From contig JAQBTV010000007.1 in assembly GCA_027624715.1 (NCBI GenBank), positions 36,359-100,358 of the forward strand: a stretch of DNA of 64,000 bases, read 5' to 3'. Below the pieces are notes generated by a model. That model saw only the letters and a list, made by a program, of their open reading frames with translations. It was not told the DNA's origin and did no database searches. This document shows, piece by piece, positions 8,985 to 19,268 of this stretch (its first letter is position 1; each line of letters begins with the position of its first letter). Origin of the DNA: Pseudomonadota bacterium. GTDB taxonomy: Bacteria > Pseudomonadota > Gammaproteobacteria > Burkholderiales > Eutrophovitaceae. Position numbers and translations under genes: made by a program.

Positions 8985-9416
8985 TTACTTTCCTTCTCGC
9001 GAAGTAGGTAAACTGGCTTGAGTCCATGCAGACATGCCGCCAGATAATACATATAAATTATCAAATCCTTCTTTGGATAGTAACTTTTGAGCAGCCCGAG
9101 ATTTAGCGCCCGAAGTACAAACCAACGCAATTGGATGTTTCTCAAGTTTTTTCAGTTCATGCGCACGCTGCTTAAGAGACCCAAAGGGCATATTTTTTGC
9201 CCCCAAGATACTCCCCGCCTCAAAATCTTTCGCATCCCGTACATCAATTACTGCGGCGTGCTTACGATTTATGAGCTGTACCAGCTCCTGAGCCTCTAGC
9301 GTTATAGGTGTTGCGTTACCCAACATAAGTCTGGGAATAATCAGATAACCACCACTGATAAGCACAGCCATGACAAGCCAGATATTTGATGAAATAAAAT
9401 CCATTGTTGACACCAT
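8985..9416 (-). CDS. Membrane-anchored rhodanese-like protein
   Basis: 143 residues: an N-terminal transmembrane helix (about residues 12-30) followed by a rhodanese domain with 'AAVIDVRDAKDFEAGSILGAKNMP' and the active-site loop 'LVCTSGAKSRAA', whose Cys would carry the persulfide. The family resembles YibN of enterobacteria. It is the first gene of the rhodanese-grxC-secB-gpsA series, an arrangement common in betaproteobacteria. The physiological sulfur acceptor is unknown. Confidence 0.88.
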   Translation of the reverse strand: MVSTMDFISSNIWLVMAVLISGGYLIIPRLMLGNATPITLEAQELVQLINRKHAAVIDVRDAKDFEAGSILGAKNMPFGSLKQRAHELKKLEKHPIALVCTSGAKSRAAQKLLSKEGFDNLYVLSGGMSAWTQASLPTSREGK

Positions 9417-9631
9417 ACATCTCCAGAAAGCTATATAAGTCCTTAGTCATTCTCATCTTATGGTCTCAAGCCGGATACTGGCCGAAATAAAACCACAGTC
9501 TCTTTATGAAAATGTAGGTCGTAAATTAATGTCTAATGGGGATTTTACTGAAATTTGTCCTCGAAAGCTCAACGCGTCATCATAACGATTAAAATATGCC
9601 AATGATTATTTAGTTTTTAGGTTAAGTACAT

Positions 9632-10375
9632 ATGAAAAAATTAGTTCTCTTGCGACACGGAGAAAGCGTTTGGAATCAAGAAAACAGATTCACAGGTTGG
9701 GTGGATGTCGACCTAAGTGATAAGGGCGTCCGAGAGGCCAAAGAAGCGGGGGCGTTACTGAAGAGGGAAGGGTTCAATTTCGACCGGGCATTTGGATCAA
9801 TGTTAAAACGAGCGATCCGCACAATGTGGCTCACACTGGAGGAGTTGGATCAGATTTGGGTCCCTCAATCGCTCACCTGGCGTTTGAACGAACGGCACTA
9901 CGGAGCGCTCCAGGGATTAAACAAATCAGAAACTGCTAAAAAATTTGGCGATGACCAAGTTTTGCTTTGGCGTCGAAGTTATAACACCCCGCCTCCACCG
10001 CTTGAAAATAATTCTCCGATGGACCCAAAATTAGACAAAAGATATAGCTCAGTTCCGGACAAAGATCTCCCGGTTACCGAATGTCTGCAAGATACCGTAA
10101 AAAGATTTCTACCCCTTTGGGAAGAAACCATCGCCCCCCTAATTTTAAATGAAAAAAAACTTTTAATCGTAGCTCACGGAAATACCCTCCGAGCATTAAT
10201 TAAACACCTCGACCACATTAGCGAAACTGATATCGTTGACCTAAACGTGCCTACCGGCATCCCGCTTGTTTACGAACTAAATGATACGTTACAACCCATG
10301 AGAAAATATTATCTTGGGGATGAATCTAAAGTCAAAGCTGCCACTGCTGCAGTAGCGGCTCAAACAAAAAGGTAG
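9632..10375 (+). CDS. gpmA: 2,3-bisphosphoglycerate-dependent phosphoglycerate mutase
   Basis: 247 residues. The catalytic histidine motif '[10 protein letters not shown]' opens the protein, followed by '[13 protein letters not shown]', '[14 protein letters not shown]' and the second histidine in '[10 protein letters not shown]'. The length is normal for dPGM. It interconverts 3- and 2-phosphoglycerate in glycolysis and gluconeogenesis. The gene is followed 9 bp later by the EnvC-like gene. The 215 bp before it, shared with the divergent rhodanese gene, hold the promoters but no further ORF was found. Confidence 0.97.
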   Translation: MKKLVLLRHGESVWNQENRFTGWVDVDLSDKGVREAKEAGALLKREGFNFDRAFGSMLKRAIRTMWLTLEELDQIWVPQSLTWRLNERHYGALQGLNKSETAKKFGDDQVLLWRRSYNTPPPPLENNSPMDPKLDKRYSSVPDKDLPVTECLQDTVKRFLPLWEETIAPLILNEKKLLIVAHGNTLRALIKHLDHISETDIVDLNVPTGIPLVYELNDTLQPMRKYYLGDESKVKAATAAVAAQTKR

Positions 10376-10384
10376 TCTATCAAA

Positions 10385-11539
10385 ATGAATAGTATTCGCT
10401 CCCTCACAATGCTCGCAGGCTTCATGCTAGCCTGCGTGCATGTAACGACTATTGCTGCGGACAACATTCAAGAGAAAATTAAAAATACAGATCAGAAAAT
10501 ACTGAAGGAGCAGAAAAAAATAAAAGAAGAGGAAGATAAACAAAAAAAAGCAAAACAAGAACTCAGCAAAACAAAAAAAGAAATCGACAATTTAGATAGA
10601 AACTTAAATCAATTATCAAAAAAAGAAAAAGTGCTGCTTGGCGATCTGAAGGCGCTGGAAAAAAAAGAAGACAAGCTTCAATCTAGCATCACTGATGAAA
10701 AGATTCGTTTATCTCGGCTAATAAAACGCACCTATATTTTAGGGTACTCGCCTGAAGCTACGCTCACAAGTAGCTCCTCAGCTGATAGCAAAGCATCTAC
10801 TTTCTATCTCAAAAAGATCGGCCTGCAACGATCTGAAATCATCAAAAATTTTAATGCGAAAATTACTGAAATTGATCAACTTCAAGATATGAAGCAGAGC
10901 ATAAGAAGAGAATTAAAAAAAATAAAAAAGGACACGAGTAAACAAAAAAGTGCGGCGGAACGTAAAAAACAAAAAAAATCGTTTGAAATAGATGGTTCAA
11001 AAACACGGGTAAAACGTAGCGAGCAAAAAATTAAGGAGGAAAATAAACGACTCATGCAATTATTTGCAGAACTTGAAAAAAGTAAAAAAGAGCGCATAAA
11101 AAACAATAGCTTACCGGACAGAAGCCTTATCGGGAAACCATTTCAAGCGCTGAAAGGGAAACTTAGGCTTCCTGCCCTAGGTACAGTTACTGCAAAATTT
11201 GGGCAAAGAAGAGTGGGGAGCGAACTTCCTTGGGAAGGCATATTTATATCGTCCAGCCCAGGCAATAGTGTTAAGTTAATAGCCGGAGGCTCTGTAGTTT
11301 ATTCCGACTGGCTAAGAGGGTTTGGAAATTTAATCATCGTTGACCATGGTAAAGGCTACTACAGCCTTTATGGCAATAACGAATCCATCTGGGTTAGAGA
11401 GGGTGATCAACTCGCAGCTGGGGACCAATTGGGAACTGTTGGTAATAGTGGGGGTCACACAGCACCTGGGGTGTATTTTGAGGTACGACACAACAGTAAA
11501 CCTCTAGACCCAATGGAATGGGTTACTATTACTAACTAA
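10385..11539 (+). CDS. envC: EnvC-like murein hydrolase activator (degenerate M23/LytM)
   Basis: 384 residues. A signal peptide (cleavage near 'TIAA|DN') leads into a long Lys/Glu-rich coiled coil (about residues 25-240), then a LytM domain with 'GNLIIVDHGKGYYSLYGN' and 'VGNSGGHTAPGVYFEVRH'. The usual catalytic Zn ligands of active M23 peptidases are incomplete, as in EnvC, which acts by switching on the amidases AmiA/B at the septum. Neighbours gpmA and ctpA are the standard betaproteobacterial context. The coiled-coil region is very A-rich. Confidence 0.9.
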   Translation: MNSIRSLTMLAGFMLACVHVTTIAADNIQEKIKNTDQKILKEQKKIKEEEDKQKKAKQELSKTKKEIDNLDRNLNQLSKKEKVLLGDLKALEKKEDKLQSSITDEKIRLSRLIKRTYILGYSPEATLTSSSSADSKASTFYLKKIGLQRSEIIKNFNAKITEIDQLQDMKQSIRRELKKIKKDTSKQKSAAERKKQKKSFEIDGSKTRVKRSEQKIKEENKRLMQLFAELEKSKKERIKNNSLPDRSLIGKPFQALKGKLRLPALGTVTAKFGQRRVGSELPWEGIFISSSPGNSVKLIAGGSVVYSDWLRGFGNLIIVDHGKGYYSLYGNNESIWVREGDQLAAGDQLGTVGNSGGHTAPGVYFEVRHNSKPLDPMEWVTITN

Positions 11540-11603
11540 ATAGAGGACATTATGGAAATGTCCGCCGCGCCGAAAACTCGGTCAGCAATTTAAGGGATTC
11601 TTT

Positions 11604-12950
11604 ATGACAAGTAAACTAAGTAAATTAGGCTTATTATCACTCGGGCTTGTAGGCGGGCTTCTAATTAGCCTCCAGTTCTCTGCGATAGCTGATAGAAGCG
11701 CTGCAACCCTACCTATCGATGAATTAAGATCGTTCACCGAAGTTTACGGTCGCGTCAAAAATGATTACGTTGAAGCAATTAATGATAAAGAGCTAATAGA
11801 ACACGCCATCAATGGCATGCTGTCTGGCCTCGATCCACATTCGGCTTATTTGAATGAAGAAGCCTTCACGGAAATGCAAGTGGGCACTCAGGGTGAATTT
11901 GGAGGTCTTGGTATCGAAGTCGGCATGGAAGATGGCTACGTTAAGGTTATCGCTCCGATAGAAGACACACCTGCCTGGAAGGCTGGGCTTAAGTCGGGAG
12001 ATCTCATTATCAAACTCGACGATACAAATGTGAAGGGTATGACACTTAACGATGCCGTTAAGTTAATGCGTGGCAAACCAGGTACAAACGTTATTCTTTT
12101 GATTATTCGAAAAGGGGAGCCTCAACCTAAAACAATCACGGTCACGCGCGATATCATTCAAATCCAAAGTGTCAAATATCGCATGCTCGAAAAAGATTAT
12201 GCCTATTTCAGGGTGACCCAGTTTCAAGAACATACTGGAGAAAAACTCGGACAAGCGATTGAAAAGCTCTTCTCCCAAAACGAGAGACCAATGAAAGGGA
12301 TAATCTTAGACCTGCGGGATGACCCTGGAGGGTTGCTGACCTCCTCCATTGGCGTGTCTGCTGCGTTTCTTTCTAAAGATAAACTTGTCGTGTACACGGA
12401 GGGACGAACCAATGATGCCAGCATGCGCATGTATGCTCGGCCAGAATTCTATGCGAGAGGACCTAAAGGTGATTATTTAACAAACGTTCCAGAAGCTGCA
12501 AAAACAGTTCCCATGGTTGTGCTTGTGAACGGTGGATCAGCATCGGCTTCTGAGATTGTCGCCGGCGCTTTGCAAGATCATAAACGTGCCGTAATCATGG
12601 GCACCCAAACTTTCGGTAAAGGATCGGTACAAACCATCCTGCCATTAGGGAACGGCACTGCCATCAAACTAACGACGGCGCGCTACTTCACACCCAGTGG
12701 CCAATCAATACAAGCAAAAGGAATCACACCCGATATTGTGTTAGAAGATGCTACGCTCAAAAGCAATAAAGACCCGTCTCTGCCAACGAAAGAAGCGGAC
12801 CTCAAAAATCGCTTGGACAATCCACAAGGCGATGATGGAGCGGTACAAAAAGTCTTAGAGAATGATGCAAAAGCAGAAGAGATGGCTGACTATCAACTGA
12901 TGCAAGCTCTCAACTTACTGAAGGGATTGCAAATTTTGTCGCCCCGCTAA
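11604..12950 (+). CDS. ctpA: C-terminal processing protease CtpA (S41 family)
   Basis: 448 residues: signal sequence or membrane anchor at the N-terminus, a PDZ domain (about residues 90-170, 'GEFGGLGIEVGMEDGYVKVI'), then the S41 catalytic domain. The Ser nucleophile is in 'NGGSASASEIVAGAL' and the Lys general base in 'GTQTFGKGSVQ'. These periplasmic proteases degrade or trim envelope proteins, including cell-wall hydrolases, which fits the adjacent EnvC. The downstream neighbour is moeB/thiF. Confidence 0.96.
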   Translation: MTSKLSKLGLLSLGLVGGLLISLQFSAIADRSAATLPIDELRSFTEVYGRVKNDYVEAINDKELIEHAINGMLSGLDPHSAYLNEEAFTEMQVGTQGEFGGLGIEVGMEDGYVKVIAPIEDTPAWKAGLKSGDLIIKLDDTNVKGMTLNDAVKLMRGKPGTNVILLIIRKGEPQPKTITVTRDIIQIQSVKYRMLEKDYAYFRVTQFQEHTGEKLGQAIEKLFSQNERPMKGIILDLRDDPGGLLTSSIGVSAAFLSKDKLVVYTEGRTNDASMRMYARPEFYARGPKGDYLTNVPEAAKTVPMVVLVNGGSASASEIVAGALQDHKRAVIMGTQTFGKGSVQTILPLGNGTAIKLTTARYFTPSGQSIQAKGITPDIVLEDATLKSNKDPSLPTKEADLKNRLDNPQGDDGAVQKVLENDAKAEEMADYQLMQALNLLKGLQILSPR

Positions 12951-13013
12951 ACACTCATGAGGAAATGCTGAGTAAGCCTTATCCATTGCAGCTTATCACG
13001 CGGGATAGAGTCT

Positions 13014-13787
13014 TTGGTGGGCGATGTCGACAAAACCAATATGAACGATGACCAACTTCTAAGATATAGTCGGCATATCCTTCTGCCAGAAATTGGCGTC
13101 GAGGGTCAAGATTTAATCCAACGAGGCAGGATCTTAATTATTGGCGCAGGTGGATTAGGCTCACCTGCAGCCTTATTTCTTGCTTCCAGTGGAGTTGGCT
13201 CAATTACGATTTGCGATGAGGACACGGTGGACCTAACGAACCTTCAGCGTCAGATCATTCATACCACCGCCTCTATTGGCATGCGCAAAGTGGATTCTGC
13301 CGCTCGCTCCATGAAGGCCATCAATCCAAACATCAACATCAATGCAATAACGCTTCGCGCTTCAGGGACTATGTTGGAGCAGCTAGTATCTGAAGCATCG
13401 ATTGTTTTAGATTGCTCTGACAATTTTGAGACGCGACACGCAGTGAATAAAGCTTCTGTTAAGTTAAAGAAGCCTTTGGTTTCAGGTGCCGCAATTAAAT
13501 TTGACGGACAACTTGCCGTTTTTGATCCGCGAAATCTTGAAAGCCCGTGTTACCAGTGTCTATTCCCCGAAGAAAATGAATTCGAAGAAACGCGATGTGC
13601 TGTAATGGGCGTTTTCGCACCTCTAGTAGGGATCATTGGAACAGCGCAGGCGTCCGAAGCACTCAAGTTATTAGCAAACATTGGTCGGCCGGCTACGGGA
13701 AAACTGATGCTGTTTGACGCCCTAGAGATGGAATGGCGCTCCATCAAGTTAAGCAAGGATCCGCGCTGCTCCATTTGTGGCGTATAA
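13014..13787 (+). CDS. moeB: MoeB/ThiF-type adenylyltransferase (E1-like)
   Basis: Up to 257 residues; an ATG at 13041 (MNDDQLLRYSRHI) is the more usual family start. The Rossmann ATP site 'ILIIGAGGLGSPAALFLASSG' and 'DLTNLQRQI' are present, and two Cys pairs (CYQC, CSIC) can bind zinc. Proteins of this family adenylate the C-terminal Gly-Gly of MoaD or ThiS for molybdopterin or thiazole synthesis. Sequence alone does not separate MoeB from ThiF; the presence of thiC 10 kb away does not decide it. Confidence 0.9.
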   Translation: MVGDVDKTNMNDDQLLRYSRHILLPEIGVEGQDLIQRGRILIIGAGGLGSPAALFLASSGVGSITICDEDTVDLTNLQRQIIHTTASIGMRKVDSAARSMKAINPNININAITLRASGTMLEQLVSEASIVLDCSDNFETRHAVNKASVKLKKPLVSGAAIKFDGQLAVFDPRNLESPCYQCLFPEENEFEETRCAVMGVFAPLVGIIGTAQASEALKLLANIGRPATGKLMLFDALEMEWRSIKLSKDPRCSICGV

Positions 13788-13826
13788 AACTCGCCCTTGA
13801 ATAGAAGGTAATTAAAAATAAGGGCG

Positions 13827-14411
13827 TCAAACGTCCCCCAACAGCATCCTTATCTGAACGTCGCTGTATGTCATTGGATCTTTGGTATAACGGCTTTTTG
13901 CAAATTGATACCATCGACCAACCACGTACGCCATAATTTGGTTACCCTTTGGTTCAATTTCTAGCGCAGAGTTCAGATCCCCTTGATTGATTGCGAATCG
14001 CAGTGACTGCTTAATCGAGGACTCTAATCGATCGTGCAAACGATTAATGCGATCCTGTAACCTGTCATTTTCATAGACCAAAGCGTCCCCAATTAAGACA
14101 CGAGTCATGCCGGGGTTTTTCTTCGCAAAACTCAATAGCACACTAACCATCGAGGACACTTGATTTAACCCACTTTCCTCAGTTTCAGAAATTTTATTGA
14201 CCAACCCAAAAATAGTTTGCTCGATAAACTCAATCAATCCTTCATACATCTGAGCCTTACTAGCAAAATGTCGGTACAGGGCCGCCTCAGATACCTCGAG
14301 CCGCGATGCTAACAAAGCCGTGGTTATCTTTTTACAATTGGGGTCCTCCAACATCTGTGCTAATTGCTGGAGAATCTGAAGTTTTCGATTGGCAACTCTG
14401 GGCATCGGCAA
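13827..14411 (-). CDS. slmA: Nucleoid occlusion factor SlmA (TetR family)
   Basis: 194 residues. An N-terminal helix-turn-helix ('ITTALLASRLEVSEAALYRHFASKAQMYEGL') is typical of TetR proteins, and 'LIEFIEQTIFGLVNKI' with 'NRLHDRLESSIKQSLR' follows the SlmA pattern. SlmA binds specific chromosomal sites and blocks FtsZ assembly over the nucleoid. It sits in the slmA-nucleotidase-argB order usual in betaproteobacteria and is convergent with moeB. Confidence 0.92.
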   Translation of the reverse strand: MPMPRVANRKLQILQQLAQMLEDPNCKKITTALLASRLEVSEAALYRHFASKAQMYEGLIEFIEQTIFGLVNKISETEESGLNQVSSMVSVLLSFAKKNPGMTRVLIGDALVYENDRLQDRINRLHDRLESSIKQSLRFAINQGDLNSALEIEPKGNQIMAYVVGRWYQFAKSRYTKDPMTYSDVQIRMLLGDV

Positions 14412-14523
14412 GAAAAATGATTTATTGACTAAGTTTAGTAGGTACTAATTATCAGCTACACATTAACATACACATCCTGGACAATGCTTCCAAACTTTTC
14501 TCGCGCTTTAGTGTCCGTGAATC

Positions 14524-15180
14524 CTAATACAGCCGCCTTACCTTAGCGTCTACCCAGTTAGGTTGATTTAACTCGCGCGTTACCCAAACTGTCTTCATCC
14601 CCAGTCGTTTCGCTGAAAATAGATTGATTAAAGAATCCTCAACCATCACACACCTTGAAGCTTCAAGTCTGTGTGTTTTCAGTACTTTACGAAACCCAAT
14701 CATAGAGGGTTTGGGATTCATATTCGTAGACTCTATTGAAAAGACCCCAGCTAGGAAGCGACGAATCCCTAACAACCTCAACATTTTTTCAAGATATGCG
14801 GTTGGAGAGTTAGAGAATACGATTTTCTTACCCGATATTTGCCTAAACAATCGTATTAACCTGGAGGAACGCGAGGCAAGGCTATGCAATTCTCCGATAT
14901 CATGAGTTTTTTTAAGGAAATCCTCTGCGTCAACGGCATGATGCCGCACTAAACCCAACAGGGTTGCTCCATATTTATCCCAGTAAAGCTTGCGTAAGCG
15001 ATTTGCCTCATTCCTCTCAACACATAAATGACGCTCGATGTATTGGGTCATTTTCTCGTTGATGAGTGGAAAGATTTCCCTTCCAGATGCGAACAATGTG
15101 TTATCAAGATCAAAAATCCAAGCTGACGGTTTAACCTCGGATTGTTGTATTTTGCAGCATGCCTCAGTGAGAAATTTCAC
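14524..15180 (-). CDS. HAD-family pyrimidine 5'-nucleotidase
   Basis: 218 residues. HAD motif I 'WIFDLDNTLF' provides the two Asp residues, 'KIVFSNSPTAYLEKML' contains motif II Ser, and 'CVMVEDSLINLFSAKRLGMKTVWV' carries motif III/IV acids. The small helical cap and the argB neighbour match the 'pyrimidine 5'-nucleotidase' (Sdt1/YjjG-like) family. Expected to dephosphorylate UMP/CMP-type nucleotides. It begins 2 bp after the argB stop, implying an argB-nucleotidase operon. Confidence 0.88.
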   Translation of the reverse strand: MKFLTEACCKIQQSEVKPSAWIFDLDNTLFASGREIFPLINEKMTQYIERHLCVERNEANRLRKLYWDKYGATLLGLVRHHAVDAEDFLKKTHDIGELHSLASRSSRLIRLFRQISGKKIVFSNSPTAYLEKMLRLLGIRRFLAGVFSIESTNMNPKPSMIGFRKVLKTHRLEASRCVMVEDSLINLFSAKRLGMKTVWVTRELNQPNWVDAKVRRLY

Positions 15181-15181
15181 A

Positions 15182-16075
<894 letters not shown>

Positions 16076-16199
16076 TTAAATGCCTTATCGTGGCGTTCTA
16101 ATTTTAACCGACTTATTGTATTTCGAGCCAGTACCTACTATTGCGCTACTTATCCGTTTAAAATACGACTCTCTTAAAATACATTTTTCTTCTTCACGA

Positions 16200-17354
16200 A
16201 TGAATAGTAGACGTTTTTTCTTATTGCTGCTGTTCTTACTCACTTCTATTAGTGCGTTCGCCAAACCGGATAAGACCGTCAGCTCTAGGGGTCAAGTTTA
16301 TGTCTTAGGCGACCTATCGAGCGGAAGCATCATCAGTAAGAAAAACGCATCTCGAACTATTGCTGCCGGGCCCTTGACGAAACTGATGACGTTATATGTT
16401 ATTTTCTCCGCCCTCGAGTCTGGAGACATTCGTTTAAACGATAAAATAAAAGTATCCGAGATTATTTCTAACGTACCCGGGCCTCGCATGTTCCTATCCG
16501 AAGGAGATCGCGTCAAAATCGAGGACCTCGTCAAGGCCATAATAATCTATGGCGCTAACGACGCATTAATGGCACTTATTGAGGAAGTTTCAGGGGCCGA
16601 GTCTACATTTGTAGCAACGATGAACAAAAAGGCAAAGTCAATTGGTTTAAGCTCTTCACGCTTCGTCGGTGCTTTTGGACAAAAGGCGAAGCAAAGTCGC
16701 ACCACTGCGTCCGATTTATATCGACTATCAGTCGCTATCATTACAGACTTTCCGCAATATTACCCCTACTTTAAATTACAAAAACACGAATGGCAAAGCA
16801 TTACCCAACACAGCCCCAATAGTTTACTGGGTAGGGATAAACACAATGACGGACTCATACTAGGAAACATACCCACCATCGGGCTTCTTGGATCTATTTC
16901 TAGCGATCGAAATGGGCGTCGAATACTGTTGGTGCTAGGTGGCGTAACGCCTAAACGCACTTTTCCTCTAGAGGCTCAAAAGCTGATAAATCAAGCTTTT
17001 GAGGAATTCGAAACGATCCTGCTATTCAAGTCGAACACATATCTTGGTCAAATCACAGTTTCGCAAGGTAAAGATGAGGTTATCGATATTGGGTCCTCGA
17101 AAAACATTTCCGTTACGATCCCAAGAGGGACGAAGGAAGATCTCAAAGTACACATTGAAAGCATGCAACCTCTCATCGCACCAGTTAAATATGGGCATAT
17201 TGTTGCCAAACTTACCGTACGCCTAGAAGACAAGACAATCTTAACGTCAGATCTCATTACTCTAAAAGAAGTACCACGAGCAGGAATTTTAATTAGAGGC
17301 TGGAGAGAATTAAAATCTTTCGTACTTCAACTGATAGGATTCTTAAACAATTAA
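16200..17354 (+). CDS. DacC/PBP5-like protein lacking all three catalytic motifs
   Basis: 384 residues from the ATG that gives a clean signal peptide (cleavage near 'SAFA|KP'); an upstream ATG at 16080 adds 40 residues before it. The fold signature of D-Ala-D-Ala carboxypeptidases is clear ('KLMTLYVIFSALESGDIRL', 'PGPRMFLSEGDRV', a PBP5_C domain, a C-terminal amphipathic anchor). The catalytic motifs are gone: SxxK reads P58-L-T-K61, SxN reads G118-A-N120, and KTG reads I220-L-G222. It should not bind penicillin or hydrolyse peptides through this site. It keeps the standard place ahead of ybeD-lipB-lipA. Confidence 0.88.
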   Translation: MNSRRFFLLLLFLLTSISAFAKPDKTVSSRGQVYVLGDLSSGSIISKKNASRTIAAGPLTKLMTLYVIFSALESGDIRLNDKIKVSEIISNVPGPRMFLSEGDRVKIEDLVKAIIIYGANDALMALIEEVSGAESTFVATMNKKAKSIGLSSSRFVGAFGQKAKQSRTTASDLYRLSVAIITDFPQYYPYFKLQKHEWQSITQHSPNSLLGRDKHNDGLILGNIPTIGLLGSISSDRNGRRILLVLGGVTPKRTFPLEAQKLINQAFEEFETILLFKSNTYLGQITVSQGKDEVIDIGSSKNISVTIPRGTKEDLKVHIESMQPLIAPVKYGHIVAKLTVRLEDKTILTSDLITLKEVPRAGILIRGWRELKSFVLQLIGFLNN

Positions 17355-17386
17355 TAGTCAAATAAGAAAAAAGTAAAATATCTATC

Positions 17387-17665
17387 ATGGGCACTCACCA
17401 AACTGAAAAAACCGAGGGTATCGAATATCCACTCTCGTTCCCGATTAAAGTTATAGGACATTCAACGATTAACTTTAAGGAAGATGTGCTAGAAATTCTG
17501 AGAAAACATGCACCCGATGTCGATGGCCACGAGGTAACCACCAGCATGAGCAGCAACAAAACTTACATCAGCCTGACATGCACCTTCCTCGCTGAATCAC
17601 GGGAACACCTAGAAACTATCTATGCCGAACTTAAGGCCAGCCCATCCGTTTCGATCGTTATTTAG
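17387..17665 (+). CDS. ybeD: YbeD/DUF493 family protein
   Basis: 92 residues with the alpha-beta ACT-like fold of DUF493: 'YPLSFPIKVIGHSTINFKEDVLEIL' and 'TYISLTCTFLAESREHLETIYAEL'. YbeD is a conserved small protein encoded between dacA/dacC and lipB; its role is not known, although an allosteric function related to lipoate metabolism has been proposed from structure. The gap to lipB is 39 bp, so it is probably co-transcribed. Confidence 0.92.
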   Translation: MGTHQTEKTEGIEYPLSFPIKVIGHSTINFKEDVLEILRKHAPDVDGHEVTTSMSSNKTYISLTCTFLAESREHLETIYAELKASPSVSIVI

Positions 17666-17704
17666 TTATTCTCTCAATCAGTCCTATTTTGTAAGGTTGG
17701 AATT

Positions 17705-18316
17705 GTGATTGTTAAAATGCTTGGTTTAATAGATTATGAGGAATCACTCCAGAGGATGAGAGAGTTCACACTTAAACGCTCTGAAAAAGAAGAGGATGAA
17801 TTGTGGGTCGTCGAACATCCTCCGGTGTACACATTAGGATTAAAAACAAAAATAGAAAATCTTCCTCATGTTGAGCAGAAAATACCGCTGATTCAATCTG
17901 ATCGCGGAGGTCAAATAACCTACCACGGACCCGGCCAAATCATCATATATACATTGCTTGACCTTAAAAGACTGAAACTATCCGTTAAAGGAGCCGTTAG
18001 ATTATTGGAGCAAACCGTTATTAATTTACTATCATCGCTTGGCATTAAGGGTAATGGAGACGAAGCGCGACCTGGGATTTACGTTCAAGGTAAAAAAATA
18101 GCATCCTTGGGGCTTAAAATTAGAAACGGATACTCATATCACGGTGTCGCCTTAAATGTTGATATGGACCTTAGTCCATTTGAGCAGATTAATCCGTGCG
18201 GATATGCCAATCTAAGTGTCACGCAACTCAAAGATTTAGATGTTAATCTGTCCATTGATGACATCAGTCAGCGGTGGGTTGATCAATTTCTCGTATCCTT
18301 TGAAGATAAAATTTAA
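17705..18316 (+). CDS. lipB: Octanoyltransferase LipB
   Basis: 203 residues from a GTG start. Key motifs are '[15 protein letters not shown]', '[25 protein letters not shown]' (catalytic region), '[24 protein letters not shown]' with the Lys, and '[16 protein letters not shown]' with the acyl-accepting Cys. LipB moves octanoyl groups from ACP to lipoyl domains of 2-oxoacid dehydrogenases and GcvH. lipA follows 7 bp later. Confidence 0.96.
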   Translation: MIVKMLGLIDYEESLQRMREFTLKRSEKEEDELWVVEHPPVYTLGLKTKIENLPHVEQKIPLIQSDRGGQITYHGPGQIIIYTLLDLKRLKLSVKGAVRLLEQTVINLLSSLGIKGNGDEARPGIYVQGKKIASLGLKIRNGYSYHGVALNVDMDLSPFEQINPCGYANLSVTQLKDLDVNLSIDDISQRWVDQFLVSFEDKI

Positions 18317-18323
18317 TACCAAT

Positions 18324-19268
18324 ATGAATACCAAAAAAATCAGAGAAACAGGGTCACAGAAAACCGCAAAAAATCCGATCAAAATACAACTGACTGATCC
18401 TCTCAGGAAACCCGATTGGATACGTGTCAAGCTTCAGACGAGCATCAAATTTCAAGACGTCAAAAATAAACTTCGCAAAAGCTCCTTATACACCGTTTGT
18501 GAGGAAGCGACCTGTCCAAACATCGGAGAATGTTTTTCTAAAGGAACGGCTACGTTCATGATTTTGGGAGACCTATGTACACGAAGGTGTCCATTTTGCG
18601 ATGTTGCACATGGTCGGCCCAATGGCGTTGATGAAGCCGAACCAGGGAGGCTTGCTAGTACCATTAAAGATATGGGTCTCAAGTACGTGGTGATCACAAG
18701 CGTGGATCGCGATGACCTAAGGGATGGCGGCGCAGCACATTTCTCCGCCTGTATCAAAGCTATTCGCTCGGTCTCGCCAAATATCAAAGTTGAAATACTT
18801 ACCCCTGACTTCAGAGGTCGGCTTGATACTGCGATTCGTTTGTTAAGTACCCAACTACCAGATGTTATGAACCATAATCTAGAGACCGTTCCTCGACTGT
18901 ATAAACAAGCACGGCCCGGAGCCGACTACCAGCACTCTCTTGATTTGCTACAGCGATTTAAAAAAACAAACCCCAGCGTAGTCACTAAATCTGGCGTTAT
19001 GGTTGGGCTCGGCGAAACCGATGCTGAAATCGTCGAGGTCATGCGCGATTTAAAAAAACACGAGGTAGATATGATGACGATTGGACAGTATTTACAACCG
19101 ACTAAAGGGCATCTACCCGTAGAACGTTATGTTCACCCTGACCAATTTCGCCGATTCGAACAATTAGGACTCTCAATTGGGTTTAAACATGTTGCATCCG
19201 GGCCATTAGTTCGGTCCTCCTACCATGCTGACGAGCAAGCTAACGCGACTATCGCTCGAGATAATTGA
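18324..19268 (+). CDS. lipA: Lipoyl synthase LipA
   Basis: 314 residues from the ATG that follows the lipB stop. The auxiliary cluster Cys are in '[12 protein letters not shown]', the radical-SAM cluster in 'CTRRCPFCD', and the C-terminal '[10 protein letters not shown]' carries the Ser ligand of the auxiliary cluster. It inserts two sulfurs into octanoyl chains. Its last 20 bp overlap the convergent heptosyltransferase gene on the other strand. Confidence 0.97.
   Translation: MNTKKIRETGSQKTAKNPIKIQLTDPLRKPDWIRVKLQTSIKFQDVKNKLRKSSLYTVCEEATCPNIGECFSKGTATFMILGDLCTRRCPFCDVAHGRPNGVDEAEPGRLASTIKDMGLKYVVITSVDRDDLRDGGAAHFSACIKAIRSVSPNIKVEILTPDFRGRLDTAIRLLSTQLPDVMNHNLETVPRLYKQARPGADYQHSLDLLQRFKKTNPSVVTKSGVMVGLGETDAEIVEVMRDLKKHEVDMMTIGQYLQPTKGHLPVERYVHPDQFRRFEQLGLSIGFKHVASGPLVRSSYHADEQANATIARDN

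Noticed and set aside
11545..11563. Terminator between envC and ctpA
   Set aside because: GGACAT/ATGTCC is only a 6-bp stem and has no T-run after it.
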